A DNA stretch of 64,000 nucleotides from Gammaproteobacteria bacterium (lineage in GTDB: Bacteria > Pseudomonadota > Gammaproteobacteria > JAKBBU01), in NCBI GenBank assembly GCA_021773195.1, contig JAJFKN010000018.1, positions 1 through 64,000 on the forward strand, read 5' to 3'. Shown in pieces: positions 1 through 9,140 of the stretch (the stretch's first letter is position 1; each line of letters begins with the position of its first letter). The notes beneath the pieces were generated by a model. It did no database searches, was not told the DNA's origin, and worked only from the letters and a program-made list of their open reading frames with translations. A program made the position numbers and the translations under genes.

Positions 1-244
1 GTCATTTGCTTATATCTTGGGTGTTGTTTTCACCTTGTTATTCGCATTGAGTATCAAACAGGCTAAAGATATGCATCAGCAACAAGGCTGGGGTAAACCT
101 ATTGTTTACGCTACCATGGCTGCTGGATTATTCTTCACGCCTTCGGTACTGCAAATGTTAAATCAGACCGAACTTAACGGTCAAGGTTCTTCTGCTGGCC
201 CAACGGGTAACGGTACTTTTGGTAACGTTACGACTGTTTCCTAA
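1..244 (+). CDS. icmD: IcmD/DotP-like Icm/Dot component (3' part)
   Basis: The reading frame is open from the first bases of the window, so the start lies upstream. About 80 C-terminal residues are visible: two hydrophobic stretches (around YILGVVFTLLFAL and IVYATMAAGLFFTPSVL) separated by a short polar loop, then a Gly/Ser/Thr-rich tail. IcmD/DotP is a small inner-membrane protein of the type IVB secretion system. The assignment rests mainly on position: in Legionella and Coxiella icmD directly precedes icmJ and icmB, as here. IcmC/DotE is another small membrane protein of the same locus and is the main alternative. Confidence 0.62.
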   Translation, partial: SFAYILGVVFTLLFALSIKQAKDMHQQQGWGKPIVYATMAAGLFFTPSVLQMLNQTELNGQGSSAGPTGNGTFGNVTTVS

Positions 245-270
245 AGAAGACATCGCTATTTTAGCATGTG

Positions 271-300
271 ACAATGGGCCCAAAGGGCCCATTGTTTTTT
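271..300 (+). terminator. Rho-independent terminator after icmD
   Basis: A perfect 11-bp inverted repeat (ACAATGGGCCC, 271-281; GGGCCCATTGT, 285-295) with an AAA loop is followed by a run of six T. It lies 27 nt after the icmD stop and about 80 nt before icmJ. This is a textbook intrinsic terminator and suggests that icmJ-icmB has its own promoter or depends on read-through. Confidence 0.9.
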
Positions 301-380
301 CTGTGGAATAAAGGTGCATATAGGCACAGTTCCAACTATACTATTTAGGGCAATAAGCCCATGAATTTGAGACAAAATTG

Positions 381-1052
381 ATGAATTTTCATCCACTTTC
401 ATTATCCATCAATCCTGGCAGTTGGCGTATGTATATGTCCAGGAAGAGCAACCCTGGTTTTCTCAAGGCTAGGACTAAGGTATGGGCGCGTGATGATTAT
501 ACTTGTCAGTTTTGTGGTTTCCAGGCTCAGGATTACCAAGAAATCATTAATTTGGACAATGACTATTACAATAATAAATTGGATAATTTGGTGACCTCAT
601 GTGTTTTCTGCGCGCAATGCCTGTTCGTGGAATCCATCGGTAATAATGAATTTGGGGGTGGGACTTTAATTTATTGCCCTGAGATCCCTCAGAATGATAT
701 TAACAGTTTATGTCATGTTTTATTTTGCGCCATTTCTAATGGAACGGGTTATCGGGAATCTGCGCAAAATACTTATCGTAGTTTAAAGTTTCGCTCTCAA
801 TTGGTCGAGAAGCAATTTGGTGATGGCACATCGGATCCGGCGGTATTTGGACGTTTATTAATTGAAGCCTATAGCAGTGAACAAGAAGCTTGGTCGCGCA
901 TTTTAAAGGACCTACGCTTGTTACCTTCGCGGGTTAAATTTAAAACCTTAATCGATCATTGGGCGGCGGCTGCCTTAACGGAAGAATCTCCGGCATTACA
1001 AGACGATGAAGTAATACCCGATGATGAGGATGAACAGCCACCTTTGGTTTAA
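381..1052 (+). CDS. icmJ: IcmJ/DotN, type IVB secretion coupling-complex protein
   Basis: 223 residues. The N-terminal third has a CQFC pair (C42, C45) and a CVFCAQC cluster (C74, C77, C80) after an FLKAR..VWARDDYTC segment, an HNH-like zinc site typical of IcmJ/DotN. In Legionella DotN belongs to the DotL type IV coupling complex at the inner membrane. The C-terminus is very acidic (DDEVIPDDEDE). I chose the ATG at 381 over the TTG at 378. The gene sits 27 nt upstream of icmB, the conserved order. The assignment uses both the cysteine pattern and synteny. Confidence 0.85.
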   Translation: MNFHPLSLSINPGSWRMYMSRKSNPGFLKARTKVWARDDYTCQFCGFQAQDYQEIINLDNDYYNNKLDNLVTSCVFCAQCLFVESIGNNEFGGGTLIYCPEIPQNDINSLCHVLFCAISNGTGYRESAQNTYRSLKFRSQLVEKQFGDGTSDPAVFGRLLIEAYSSEQEAWSRILKDLRLLPSRVKFKTLIDHWAAAALTEESPALQDDEVIPDDEDEQPPLV

Positions 1053-1079
1053 AGTTCGGAGCCTAATAGAGGATGATAT

Positions 1080-4000
1080 ATGGCAAAGATTCTAAATACC
1101 ATTATTGATAACGTTGACTCACTTTTTTCTTGGGTGGGTTTTATCCTTAAACAAGATACTTCCGCCTATTGTCACGTGGAAACGGCCGACAGTGAACAAG
1201 TTTTAGTGTCTCAAGATGGCTCACTCATGTCCGTGATTAAAGTTCATGGGGCTAATTCTCTTTTAGGTGGACCTGAGTTTGAACGTTTGCATGACAGTGT
1301 TGCCACCAGCTGGCGTGCGGGGTTAACTAGATTAGGTCATGGCATACAAGTGTATTACAACTATGACTTAGATGGCACAAAAGATGTATTAAAAAATATT
1401 CTTAAACAGGCTGAAATGACCGCAGAGCGTTTAGAATTAGATTTGAATGATGTCTTTAAGGAAAAAGTCAATTACCTTTCCTCTTATACCTCCAACGAAG
1501 AAATTTATATTGCACTCTGGTCACGCCCAAGTATTTTAACCAAAGAGCAACAAAAGCAAGCGGTAAAAGATAGAAAGTCCTATGTTAAAAAGAATAATAT
1601 TGGTGGTTTAGGTGATGCGCAGCGACCCTACTTAGCTGTTGATGAATTGCGAGAAATTCACGGCTCCTTCGTGCGTGCAATGGTGAGTGACTTAAATTTA
1701 AATGATGTTAGGGCAGATTTATTGGATGTACATGATGCCGTGCATGCCATGCGTAATTCTGCCGACCCAGAGTTTACCGATGTCAAGTGGCGGCCCTATT
1801 TGCCTGGCGATAAAATCCCTGTACGTTTAAAGAAACATTTGAAAGATGACCCTTCAGAATTAATGTGGCCTTCATTGGCGAAGCAGATTTTACCAAGAGA
1901 CGCCGAAAATGTGAATCTGCGGATGGCACGAGTAGGTGACCGCTTGTATTCTACGGTGTTTATTGACCTCTTCCCCAAGGAAGTACAACCTTTTTTAACC
2001 TTATTCCAACGCACCTTGTCAGCAGAAATTCCTTGGCGCATGTCTTTTTTAATGGAGAGCACTAACGTTGGGCCAATTCGTTTGAAAGGGGCTGTGGCTT
2101 CCATACTGGCTTTTGCTAATGCCGGTAATGCGTTAATTCGTGATTCCGTTCGTTATTTATCGGCCTTAGAAGTAAATAGCGATGATGCCTTAGTGAAATT
2201 ACGTGTTGCTGCAACCACTTGGGCACCCATCGGCAAAGAGCGAGAGTTACGCAGCCGTGCCGCTCAATTAGCGAAAGCCATTCAAGGTTGGGGTACCTGT
2301 GACGTATCAGAATATTCAGGCGACGCCTATAGCAGCGTGATTTCAACCATGCTGGGTGTTTCCAGTGAAAGTGATGCCGTAGCCAGTATAGCGCCACTCT
2401 CAGATGTAATATATATGTTACCTTTAACTCGTCCCGCCTCCCCTTGGTCACAGGGCGCAGTGTTATTTCGTTCGCCCGATGGTCGGCCTTGGCCTTATCA
2501 ACCGGGTTCTAGCATGCAAACCACCTGGATCGATTTGATTTATGCCCGCCCTGGTTCCGGTAAGTCAGTTTTGTCTAATGCCATTAATTTTGCCTTATGT
2601 TTACAGTCAGGTTTGAAACGCTTACCTCGAATTTCCGTGGTGGATATCGGTCCTTCTAGTAGTGGTTTAATTTCTTTATTAAAAGAAGCCTTACCCGCGA
2701 AGCAACGGCATCTAGTGGCATACCATCGCTTACAAATGACACCTGATTATGCGATTAATCCCTTTGATACCCAGCTAGGGTGTCGCAAACCTTCGCCCCA
2801 GGAACGCTCTTTCTTGGTTAACTTGTTAAGTTTATTGTGTACGCCTGTGGGCGCAGAAAAACCCTATGATGGGATTTCTGATATGTCGGGAATGGTGATT
2901 GATGAGTCCTATAAAAGCTTAGCGGATAATGGAAAACCCCATGTCTATACCCCTGGTATTGATAATAATGTGGATAATGGATTAGAAGAAATTGGTTTTA
3001 TGCAAGACCCCCATACCACTTGGTGGGAAGTAACCGATGCTCTATTCCTGGCGGGCTTTATTCGTGAAGCAGGCTTGGCCCAACGTTATGCTGTACCGGT
3101 GTTGGCCGATGTAGCATCCATTTGTCGCAACCCTGCGATTGAAGATTTATTCGGCGATATTAAAGTAGCTACAGGTGAATCCTTAATTGACGCATTTTCA
3201 CGTATGATTTCTTCGGCTATTCGTGAGTATCCTATTCTATCTTCTAGCACTAGGTTTGATTTAGGTGAAGCTCGTGTGGTGGCTCTAGATTTAGATGAAG
3301 TGGCTAAGAGTGGTGGTGATGCAGCAGACCGTCAAACAGCCGTCATGTATATGTTATCGCGCTATGTATTAGCTAGACATTATTATTTGACGGAAGAAAA
3401 TGTCAGTACCATGCCGCAAGCCTATCAAGATTATCATCGTGGGCGGATTGCGGAAATACGTGAAGATCCCAAACGTATTGTCTATGATGAATTTCACCGT
3501 ACCGCTAAGGCGCAAGCCGTGCGTGACCAAGTTATCTTAGATATGCGTGAAGGGCGTAAGTGGAAAGTTCAAATTGCTTTGCTTTCTCAATCCATTGATG
3601 ACTTCGATGATGTTATGGTGGACTTTGGTACATCTATTTTTATTATGGACGCCGGGCCAGCACAAGCCATTAAACGTTCTGCTGAAATCTTTGGGCTTTC
3701 TGAAACCGCTCAACTGGCTTTAAAAACCCGTGTTCATGGTCCTAAAGAAGGTGGTGGCACGTTCTTAGCACAGTTTGCTACAAAGTATGGCAGCAACACC
3801 CAGTTATTGACCTTAACCTTGGGGCCAGCTGAATTATGGGCATTGAGTACCACAGCAGAAGACGCCAATGTACGTAATCAGCTTTATCGCCGCATTGGTC
3901 CGGACCATGCTCGCCGTCTATTGGCGCGCCTTTTCCCCTCGGGTTCGATTACTAAGGTCCTTGAAAAGCGTTTAATGTTGCTACAAGAAGATCAAGGCAT

Positions 4001-4100
4001 GCTAACCGATGATATGGCCACTGGTGCTATTGACCAGTTAGTGGAAGATATCCTTAAGGCCTATAGCAATGACCCTAATGTGAAGCAGTTTGTGGTTTAG
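1080..4100 (+). CDS. icmB: IcmB/DotO, type IVB secretion ATPase
   Basis: 1006 residues, the usual length of IcmB/DotO, the VirB4-like ATPase that powers Icm/Dot assembly and substrate translocation at the inner membrane. A Walker A motif (ARPGSGKS, about residues 489-496) and a Walker B-like segment (RIVYDEFHRT, about 799-808) are visible, with the C-terminal RecA-like domain between and after them. The N-terminal half is the VirB4-type docking domain. AGAGGA lies 6 nt before the ATG. It follows icmJ. The next gene is not an icm gene, so the secretion locus ends here in this strain. Confidence 0.95.
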   Translation: MAKILNTIIDNVDSLFSWVGFILKQDTSAYCHVETADSEQVLVSQDGSLMSVIKVHGANSLLGGPEFERLHDSVATSWRAGLTRLGHGIQVYYNYDLDGTKDVLKNILKQAEMTAERLELDLNDVFKEKVNYLSSYTSNEEIYIALWSRPSILTKEQQKQAVKDRKSYVKKNNIGGLGDAQRPYLAVDELREIHGSFVRAMVSDLNLNDVRADLLDVHDAVHAMRNSADPEFTDVKWRPYLPGDKIPVRLKKHLKDDPSELMWPSLAKQILPRDAENVNLRMARVGDRLYSTVFIDLFPKEVQPFLTLFQRTLSAEIPWRMSFLMESTNVGPIRLKGAVASILAFANAGNALIRDSVRYLSALEVNSDDALVKLRVAATTWAPIGKERELRSRAAQLAKAIQGWGTCDVSEYSGDAYSSVISTMLGVSSESDAVASIAPLSDVIYMLPLTRPASPWSQGAVLFRSPDGRPWPYQPGSSMQTTWIDLIYARPGSGKSVLSNAINFALCLQSGLKRLPRISVVDIGPSSSGLISLLKEALPAKQRHLVAYHRLQMTPDYAINPFDTQLGCRKPSPQERSFLVNLLSLLCTPVGAEKPYDGISDMSGMVIDESYKSLADNGKPHVYTPGIDNNVDNGLEEIGFMQDPHTTWWEVTDALFLAGFIREAGLAQRYAVPVLADVASICRNPAIEDLFGDIKVATGESLIDAFSRMISSAIREYPILSSSTRFDLGEARVVALDLDEVAKSGGDAADRQTAVMYMLSRYVLARHYYLTEENVSTMPQAYQDYHRGRIAEIREDPKRIVYDEFHRTAKAQAVRDQVILDMREGRKWKVQIALLSQSIDDFDDVMVDFGTSIFIMDAGPAQAIKRSAEIFGLSETAQLALKTRVHGPKEGGGTFLAQFATKYGSNTQLLTLTLGPAELWALSTTAEDANVRNQLYRRIGPDHARRLLARLFPSGSITKVLEKRLMLLQEDQGMLTDDMATGAIDQLVEDILKAYSNDPNVKQFVV

Positions 4101-4226
4101 GTCTCATTTTCTTCGCAAAAAGATATTCCTTATGCATTATTTGTATTCATTTCGCTTGGAAGTGGTCATAATAAAGTCTATTGCGCGGAAATATTCAAAA
4201 TAAATTCATCAAATTGCATAAAAGTA

Positions 4227-4254
4227 TTGATTTGTATTCGTTTGGTGGTATATT
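4227..4254 (+). promoter_or_regulatory. Probable sigma-70 promoter of the dioxygenase operon
   Basis: TTGATT (4227-4232), a 16-nt spacer and TATATT (4249-4254) give a good -35/-10 match. The -10 lies about 70 nt before the ATG at 4325, giving a leader of roughly 65 nt. It stands in the intergenic space after icmB and would start transcription of the three-gene block 4325-8102. No direct evidence of use. Confidence 0.5.
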
Positions 4255-4324
4255 CATTCACAACAGGGACGCAAATGTATTAATTGAGTCCCCTCTTGAA
4301 TCAACAGCAAACGGAGCAGGGACT

Positions 4325-5116
4325 ATGCAAACATATCAGGATTTCTTTCAAGCAAACGGTTTTGTGGTTATACCCAATGTCTTATCTCAATCATCTATTC
4401 AGCAGCTACGCGAGCGCTACAAGGCTCTGTTAGGGGAAAATGAAGCCTTAACATTGACGCCCACTCAAATGTTGCAAACCGTGGGTTTAGACGATAGTCT
4501 TTTGAATGAAGCGGTGGTTAAGGGCATTAAAGAGGTTTTTGGTGGTAGCTTTTATCTTTATCCTGACTTCACGATTCGACAAGGTTTATATATTCCTTGG
4601 CATACGGATGTTTCTTATCTTTCGAAGGATGCTTCCATTAAAGAACCACAAGCTAATTTCATGCAATGTTCCATCTATTTGCAAGATAATAATGAAGAAA
4701 CTGGTGGCGGTTTAGAAGTGATTCCTGGTTCCCATTTGGATCCTAAAGTAGACCGAGCTAAACCTTTGCAGTCAGCCGGTTTTTCTGTAGAAGACAGAGG
4801 TCATTTAATGCAAACCAAATCGGGCGATTTGGCCCTGTGGGATAGTCGTATTGTTCATCGCAGCATTTATAATGTTGAACCTGAAGAGCCCAAACTAGCG
4901 ATTCAATGGACCGTTTCTCGTTTGAATACCTTGGCCGATAGATACATTGATTATATGAAAACACGTGTTACCCGTAAGCAACATGTATCGGATTTCTTAG
5001 GTAATCGTGAGCAATCTTATTTAGAAGATGCACCTAATATTAAATTCCCTCAATCTTTTTCACAGCAAAGTTTAAATACTTTCAAGCGTGAAAACATTGA
5101 ATTCGTTGGGTTTTAA
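4325..5116 (+). CDS. Phytanoyl-CoA dioxygenase (PhyH) family, Fe(II)/2-oxoglutarate oxygenase
   Basis: 263 residues from the ATG at 4325, preceded by GGAGCAGGG. Upstream in-frame codons back to 4181 overlap the promoter and were not used. The HxD...H iron triad is present: H93 and D95 (PWHTDVSYL) and H178 (RIVHRS), with the double-stranded beta-helix signature GGGLEVIPGSH between. Members hydroxylate or otherwise oxidise small molecules using 2-oxoglutarate and O2. The substrate cannot be told. It is followed after 27 nt by a ThDP enzyme and then an exporter, suggesting a secondary-metabolite or signal pathway rather than lipid breakdown. Confidence 0.85.
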   Translation: MQTYQDFFQANGFVVIPNVLSQSSIQQLRERYKALLGENEALTLTPTQMLQTVGLDDSLLNEAVVKGIKEVFGGSFYLYPDFTIRQGLYIPWHTDVSYLSKDASIKEPQANFMQCSIYLQDNNEETGGGLEVIPGSHLDPKVDRAKPLQSAGFSVEDRGHLMQTKSGDLALWDSRIVHRSIYNVEPEEPKLAIQWTVSRLNTLADRYIDYMKTRVTRKQHVSDFLGNREQSYLEDAPNIKFPQSFSQQSLNTFKRENIEFVGF

Positions 5117-5143
5117 TCGAAATTAAGTAAGGGAGTATTTATC

Positions 5144-6895
5144 ATGGCCGTCACAGCAAAACAGTTACAGATTCAGTCACAACCTACAAGTGTTAGTTAT
5201 ACATTAAATCAATTCCAAAGATTGGGTGTAGAGCATTGCTTTATGGTGCCAGGTAAGATGATGCAACCTTTCATGTTGGAAATGAGTCATAATAAGTTAA
5301 CGACTATTGTGGCAGCCCATGAAGCTGGTGCTGGCTTTATGGCAGATGGTTATGCCCGAGCTTCGGGTAAATTCGGGGTTTGCTGTGCCATTGCTGGGCC
5401 TGGGGCGATTAATTTCGCCCCGGCCCTTGCAGCGGCTAAAGCCGATGAAATTCCTATCATTGCTATTGGTGGTGGAACAGCGCGCAACTTAGAAGGTCAA
5501 GGCGCTTTTCAAGATAGTACGGCCAGTGGCATTAACGATGTGGATGTCCTAAAACCTGTGACTAATTATGCTTGTCATATTTCAAGCGTGGATAATGTCA
5601 CAAGTTACATGCACGAGGCGCTACGTTCTATGGTGTCAACAAAAAAAGGACCTGTGTATTTGCAAATGCCAGTGGATGTTCAGCAGGAAGAGTTACCAGA
5701 AGAATGTTACTTGGATGCTCTACAGATGAATAGTGCTTGTGTGGACATTGCAAATTTGAGTTATGTAAAAGATTTTTTAAAGAATGAAGAAAAGAAGGTG
5801 GTGTTTTTGGTGGGTTCTCGTGCACGTAATGAGCAAGTAACTCAGGCATTATTGACTTTATCCGAAGCCTATCAAGTTCCTGTGGCGACGACTTTATGTT
5901 CTAAAGGTACTTTCCCTGAGGACCATGCTTTGTCATTAGGTGTTTTTGGTTTTGCAGGCCATGGGCGTGCTAATGAAACCCTCTTAGGGGATAAAGTGGA
6001 TGTTATTATTTCTTTGGGTGTGGATTTCAATCAACGTAACAGTGTGGCTTGGACTGAAAAATTAACAGCTAACGAAGCCTTTATACAAATTGATCCTGAC
6101 AACAGCAAATTAAATCACTTTAAAGCCATCGACCATAGTTTTGTGAGCGATTGCGGCGCATTTCTTGGCGCTATAGAAAAAGATACCCGCTTTAAACAAG
6201 TGAGCAATGATAGCCAGCGCCAAGCATGGGTCAATCAAGTTAAAGAGGTGCCTAAGCATTATGATATGACTACGGTACTTAATGTCAATGAACCCATGCA
6301 TCCTGGGAGAGCTATACTAGAATTACGTAAAGCCATGCCTCGGGATACCATCGTTTCGGTGGATTCCGGCATTCATCGAATTTTTGCCGGCCATTATTGG
6401 GAATCTTACGCACCTAACCAATATCTCACTTCAGCCTTTATGGCTCCTATGGGCTGGGCAATTCCGGCAGGGATTGGCGCCAAGGTGGCTAAACCCGAGC
6501 AAACCAGCGTGGTAATAACCGGGGATGGCTGTATGCTAATGCATGGTAATGAAATTCAAACAGCAGCGCGCTATAATATCCCCGTGATCTTTTTAGTGTT
6601 GAATAACGGCGCTCATGGCGGTATTCACATTGAATCCAACAAGCCTGATTCATTTTCTCCAGAATTGACGGAATTACCGCAACATTCATGGGCGAAATAT
6701 GCATCGGCTCTTGGGGTCACGGGTTATACGGTTTCTAAAGTAGAAGATTTGGCGGCTGTTTATAAGGAAGCATTAGCCTTGAATAAAGCTTGTGTCATCG
6801 ATGTGCATGTGGGGGCTGAATATAAAGCGCCTAATTATGCTTTCCAAAATGAAATGGCAGAATTATTGAAACGCTCTAAAGCTAGGAAAAATTAG
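5144..6895 (+). CDS. Thiamine-diphosphate enzyme, acetolactate synthase-like
   Basis: 583 residues with the three-domain layout of acetolactate synthase/pyruvate oxidase enzymes: an N-terminal pyrimidine-binding domain with the catalytic Glu (E60 in AAHEAGAGF), a central domain, and a C-terminal pyrophosphate domain with GDG (460-462) followed about 25 residues later by NN, the ThDP/Mg motif. No regulatory ilvN-like subunit lies nearby and its partners are a dioxygenase and an MFS exporter. A specialised decarboxylase or carboligase is more likely than valine/isoleucine synthesis. GGGAG lies 8-10 nt before the ATG. Confidence 0.85.
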   Translation: MAVTAKQLQIQSQPTSVSYTLNQFQRLGVEHCFMVPGKMMQPFMLEMSHNKLTTIVAAHEAGAGFMADGYARASGKFGVCCAIAGPGAINFAPALAAAKADEIPIIAIGGGTARNLEGQGAFQDSTASGINDVDVLKPVTNYACHISSVDNVTSYMHEALRSMVSTKKGPVYLQMPVDVQQEELPEECYLDALQMNSACVDIANLSYVKDFLKNEEKKVVFLVGSRARNEQVTQALLTLSEAYQVPVATTLCSKGTFPEDHALSLGVFGFAGHGRANETLLGDKVDVIISLGVDFNQRNSVAWTEKLTANEAFIQIDPDNSKLNHFKAIDHSFVSDCGAFLGAIEKDTRFKQVSNDSQRQAWVNQVKEVPKHYDMTTVLNVNEPMHPGRAILELRKAMPRDTIVSVDSGIHRIFAGHYWESYAPNQYLTSAFMAPMGWAIPAGIGAKVAKPEQTSVVITGDGCMLMHGNEIQTAARYNIPVIFLVLNNGAHGGIHIESNKPDSFSPELTELPQHSWAKYASALGVTGYTVSKVEDLAAVYKEALALNKACVIDVHVGAEYKAPNYAFQNEMAELLKRSKARKN

Positions 6896-6896
6896 C

Positions 6897-8102
6897 ATGG
6901 AAATGAAGGGAAAAAGCTTTTATATGACCATTGTCATCCTCACCATGATGAGCATGATGGGGTTGCTGGCCTCTGATATTTATATTCCTGGGTTGGATGT
7001 TTTGACACGGGACTTAAATGCTTCGCCTCAAAACATTCAATTAACTATTGGTGTTTATCTTTCTGGTTTAGCCGTATTTCAATTATTTTACGGACCTCTG
7101 TCGGATAGATTTGGGCGCAAGCCGGTTATTTTAATTGGATTTGCCATATATATCATAGGTTCCATTGCTGCAGCGTGTGTACAGACCGTCGATCAATTAT
7201 TAGTGGCTCGATTATTTCAAGCCTGTGGAGCATGCGCAGGTTTAGTTGTAGGGCGAGCTATTATTGCTGACTGGTTTGATGCAACTCAAGCACCGAAAGT
7301 TTACAACATTATTTATCCCTTAGTGGCTGCTTCCCCTGCTATCGCCCCTCTCATTGGTGGTTATCTGATAAGTTATTTAGGTTGGCGCTCTACCTTTATT
7401 TTTGTATTTCTATTTGGGGTAATACTAATGATCTTAACCCTACTCTTTATCCAGGAAAGTAAAGACCCTGAGCAGCGCTCACACATTCATCCTCGTGTTA
7501 TTTTTAGTAATTACGGAGTTATCCTAAAAGAAAGTCGCTTCTGGCAATATGTAATTGCTGTATTTACTCTTTATGGCGCTTGGTTTACGTTTCTCACACA
7601 GGCTGTGTTTCTTTATAGTAAAATGGGCTATAGCACCACTCAGATCGGGTACTTTTATATTCCTCTGGCGATCGCTATCTACTTAGGCAATCTTTTGTGT
7701 AAAGCATTCAGTCATCGCTACGGTGGTGAGTCCGCTTTTATTTTTGGCTTGGGTTTATTTTTTGTGGGTGCCTTATTGCTAACCTTGATGAACAGTTTTA
7801 TCCATGTAAGTCATGCGTGGCAGCTCATTATACCCATGGCCGTGGTTGCCATGTCTAATGGTATCATCTTACCGTTAGGTATGTCCTTTGCTATTGGTTT
7901 AAAGCCCTCTATTTCCGGTAGTGCATCAGGCATGGTGGGATTTTTCCAAATTGGTTTTTCATCTCTTTGTGCATCATGGTTTGGTCATCTTTTTGGGATT
8001 AGTGGCATAGTTATGTCTTTGGAAATTCTAACCCTATCGGTTATCGCATTCACAGGTTATGCATTCTTTCGTTTAAGGTCCGTACGCCTGATGGGCGTGT
8101 AG
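6897..8102 (+). CDS. Bcr/CflA-type MFS drug or metabolite exporter
   Basis: 401 residues, about 12 hydrophobic helices. The Bcr/CflA signature is clear: LASDIYIPGLDVL in helix 1, then QLTIGVYLSGLAVFQLFYGPLSDRFGRKP-like loop 2-3 with the MFS GPLSDRFGR motif. The start lies 1 nt after the stop of the ThDP enzyme, so the two are translationally linked. Family members export antibiotics, dipeptides or siderophore-like products; here it is probably the efflux step for the product of the two upstream enzymes. The 3' end overlaps thpR, which is convergent, by 46 nt. Confidence 0.88.
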   Translation: MEMKGKSFYMTIVILTMMSMMGLLASDIYIPGLDVLTRDLNASPQNIQLTIGVYLSGLAVFQLFYGPLSDRFGRKPVILIGFAIYIIGSIAAACVQTVDQLLVARLFQACGACAGLVVGRAIIADWFDATQAPKVYNIIYPLVAASPAIAPLIGGYLISYLGWRSTFIFVFLFGVILMILTLLFIQESKDPEQRSHIHPRVIFSNYGVILKESRFWQYVIAVFTLYGAWFTFLTQAVFLYSKMGYSTTQIGYFYIPLAIAIYLGNLLCKAFSHRYGGESAFIFGLGLFFVGALLLTLMNSFIHVSHAWQLIIPMAVVAMSNGIILPLGMSFAIGLKPSISGSASGMVGFFQIGFSSLCASWFGHLFGISGIVMSLEILTLSVIAFTGYAFFRLRSVRLMGV

Positions 8103-8626
8103 ATGGGGCCTTCCGGTGTTAACTCACTCTGCATTAATGTAATGTGATCCACCAGCATGGAAGAATGTTGTTGGATTTGCATGGGCTTCCATACAATTGG
8201 CGAGATTTTTTTTATTTTAGCGATGGTCATATGGGGAGAGAAGGCACGTCGATCCACACCTAAACCACAATCGTCAATGACTTGCCGCATGATTAAACCT
8301 AATTGCAATATCGGTTCCAAAGGATGCATATAGAATGTGATGGCGCAGGGTTTTCCTTGTTTAGGAAAAGGCGCCACATGGTCAAAATTCAAAGAAAATT
8401 CAGGTAGAATATTGATGTTTTGCGTGACTTTGTCATGCAATTCGTCAATCATATTTACAGGAAGATTTTTAAAAAAATACAGAGTTACGTGTAAATTTTC
8501 CAATTTACTCCAGCCAAGAGGGTTCTTCGGGTATTGTTTCTTTAATTGTTGTTGAATGTTACCTACATCGTTTTGGCATGCTTGTGAAATGGGTACGGCA
8601 TAAAAGGCGCGTATGGCATCGGACAT
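8057..8626 (-). CDS. thpR: RNA 2',3'-cyclic phosphodiesterase (LigT/ThpR)
   Basis: 189 residues with both catalytic HxT motifs of the 2H phosphoesterase superfamily: H46-V-T48 (ENLHVTLYF) and H132-M-T134 (FSPHMTIAKI), spaced as in ThpR. These enzymes open 2',3'-cyclic phosphates in RNA to 2'-phosphates and join tRNA halves in vitro; the physiological role is unsettled. Its last 46 nt overlap the convergent MFS gene. Confidence 0.88.
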   Translation of the reverse strand: MSDAIRAFYAVPISQACQNDVGNIQQQLKKQYPKNPLGWSKLENLHVTLYFFKNLPVNMIDELHDKVTQNINILPEFSLNFDHVAPFPKQGKPCAITFYMHPLEPILQLGLIMRQVIDDCGLGVDRRAFSPHMTIAKIKKISPIVWKPMQIQQHSSMLVDHITLMQSELTPEGPIYTPIRRTDLKRKNA

Positions 8627-8652
8627 TCAAAATACCTCATAGGAGAGTAATG

Positions 8653-9075
8653 TTATTCTTCAGCACGTACAGTCAACACATCACAATGTACACCATGAAT
8701 GACGGCACTAGTGGTCGAGCCCAGCAGGCGAGAAATTCCATGACGACCATGGGTGCCGACGATAATTAAATCCACATTGAGTTTTTCGGCCATGGCTAGG
8801 ATGTGATGTTTTACAGAGCCCACTTCAATGAATTGTTGTTCTTCTGGGATATTCAATTGAGCAGCAATCCGTTGCAGTTCATCTCGGGCATGATTGATCA
8901 CTGGGCTTTGAATATCCGTTACACCAGGATAACCATAGGCTGGGATGGGTTCAATGACATGTACCATGCTGAGTTTTGAACCCACATTTTCTGCAATATG
9001 CCATGCTTTACGGGCTACTTTTTCGCATCCTGCGCTGAGGTCTGTGGCAAATAATATGTGGTTGTATAAAGCCAT
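8653..9075 (-). CDS. Universal stress protein A family
   Basis: 140 residues, a single Usp domain. The N-terminal ILFATDLS strand-loop and the C-terminal ATP-binding loop (IVGTHGRHGISRLLGSTTSAVI, G-2x-G-9x-G-S/T type) are intact, so ATP binding is expected. Cytosolic. It stands alone on the minus strand, 26 nt upstream of thpR, with which it may be co-transcribed. Confidence 0.9.
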   Translation of the reverse strand: MALYNHILFATDLSAGCEKVARKAWHIAENVGSKLSMVHVIEPIPAYGYPGVTDIQSPVINHARDELQRIAAQLNIPEEQQFIEVGSVKHHILAMAEKLNVDLIIVGTHGRHGISRLLGSTTSAVIHGVHCDVLTVRAEE

Positions 9076-9140
9076 GATTACTCCTTACTATCCTATCTCA
9101 CTAAATAATAGCCCATTTTCCTTGAATGGCGAGGCATGGA

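Noticed and set aside
4280..4310. Riboswitch or attenuator in the dioxygenase leader (GGGAC..GTCCC)
   Set aside because: Only a 5-bp stem with a long loop; no known riboswitch core.
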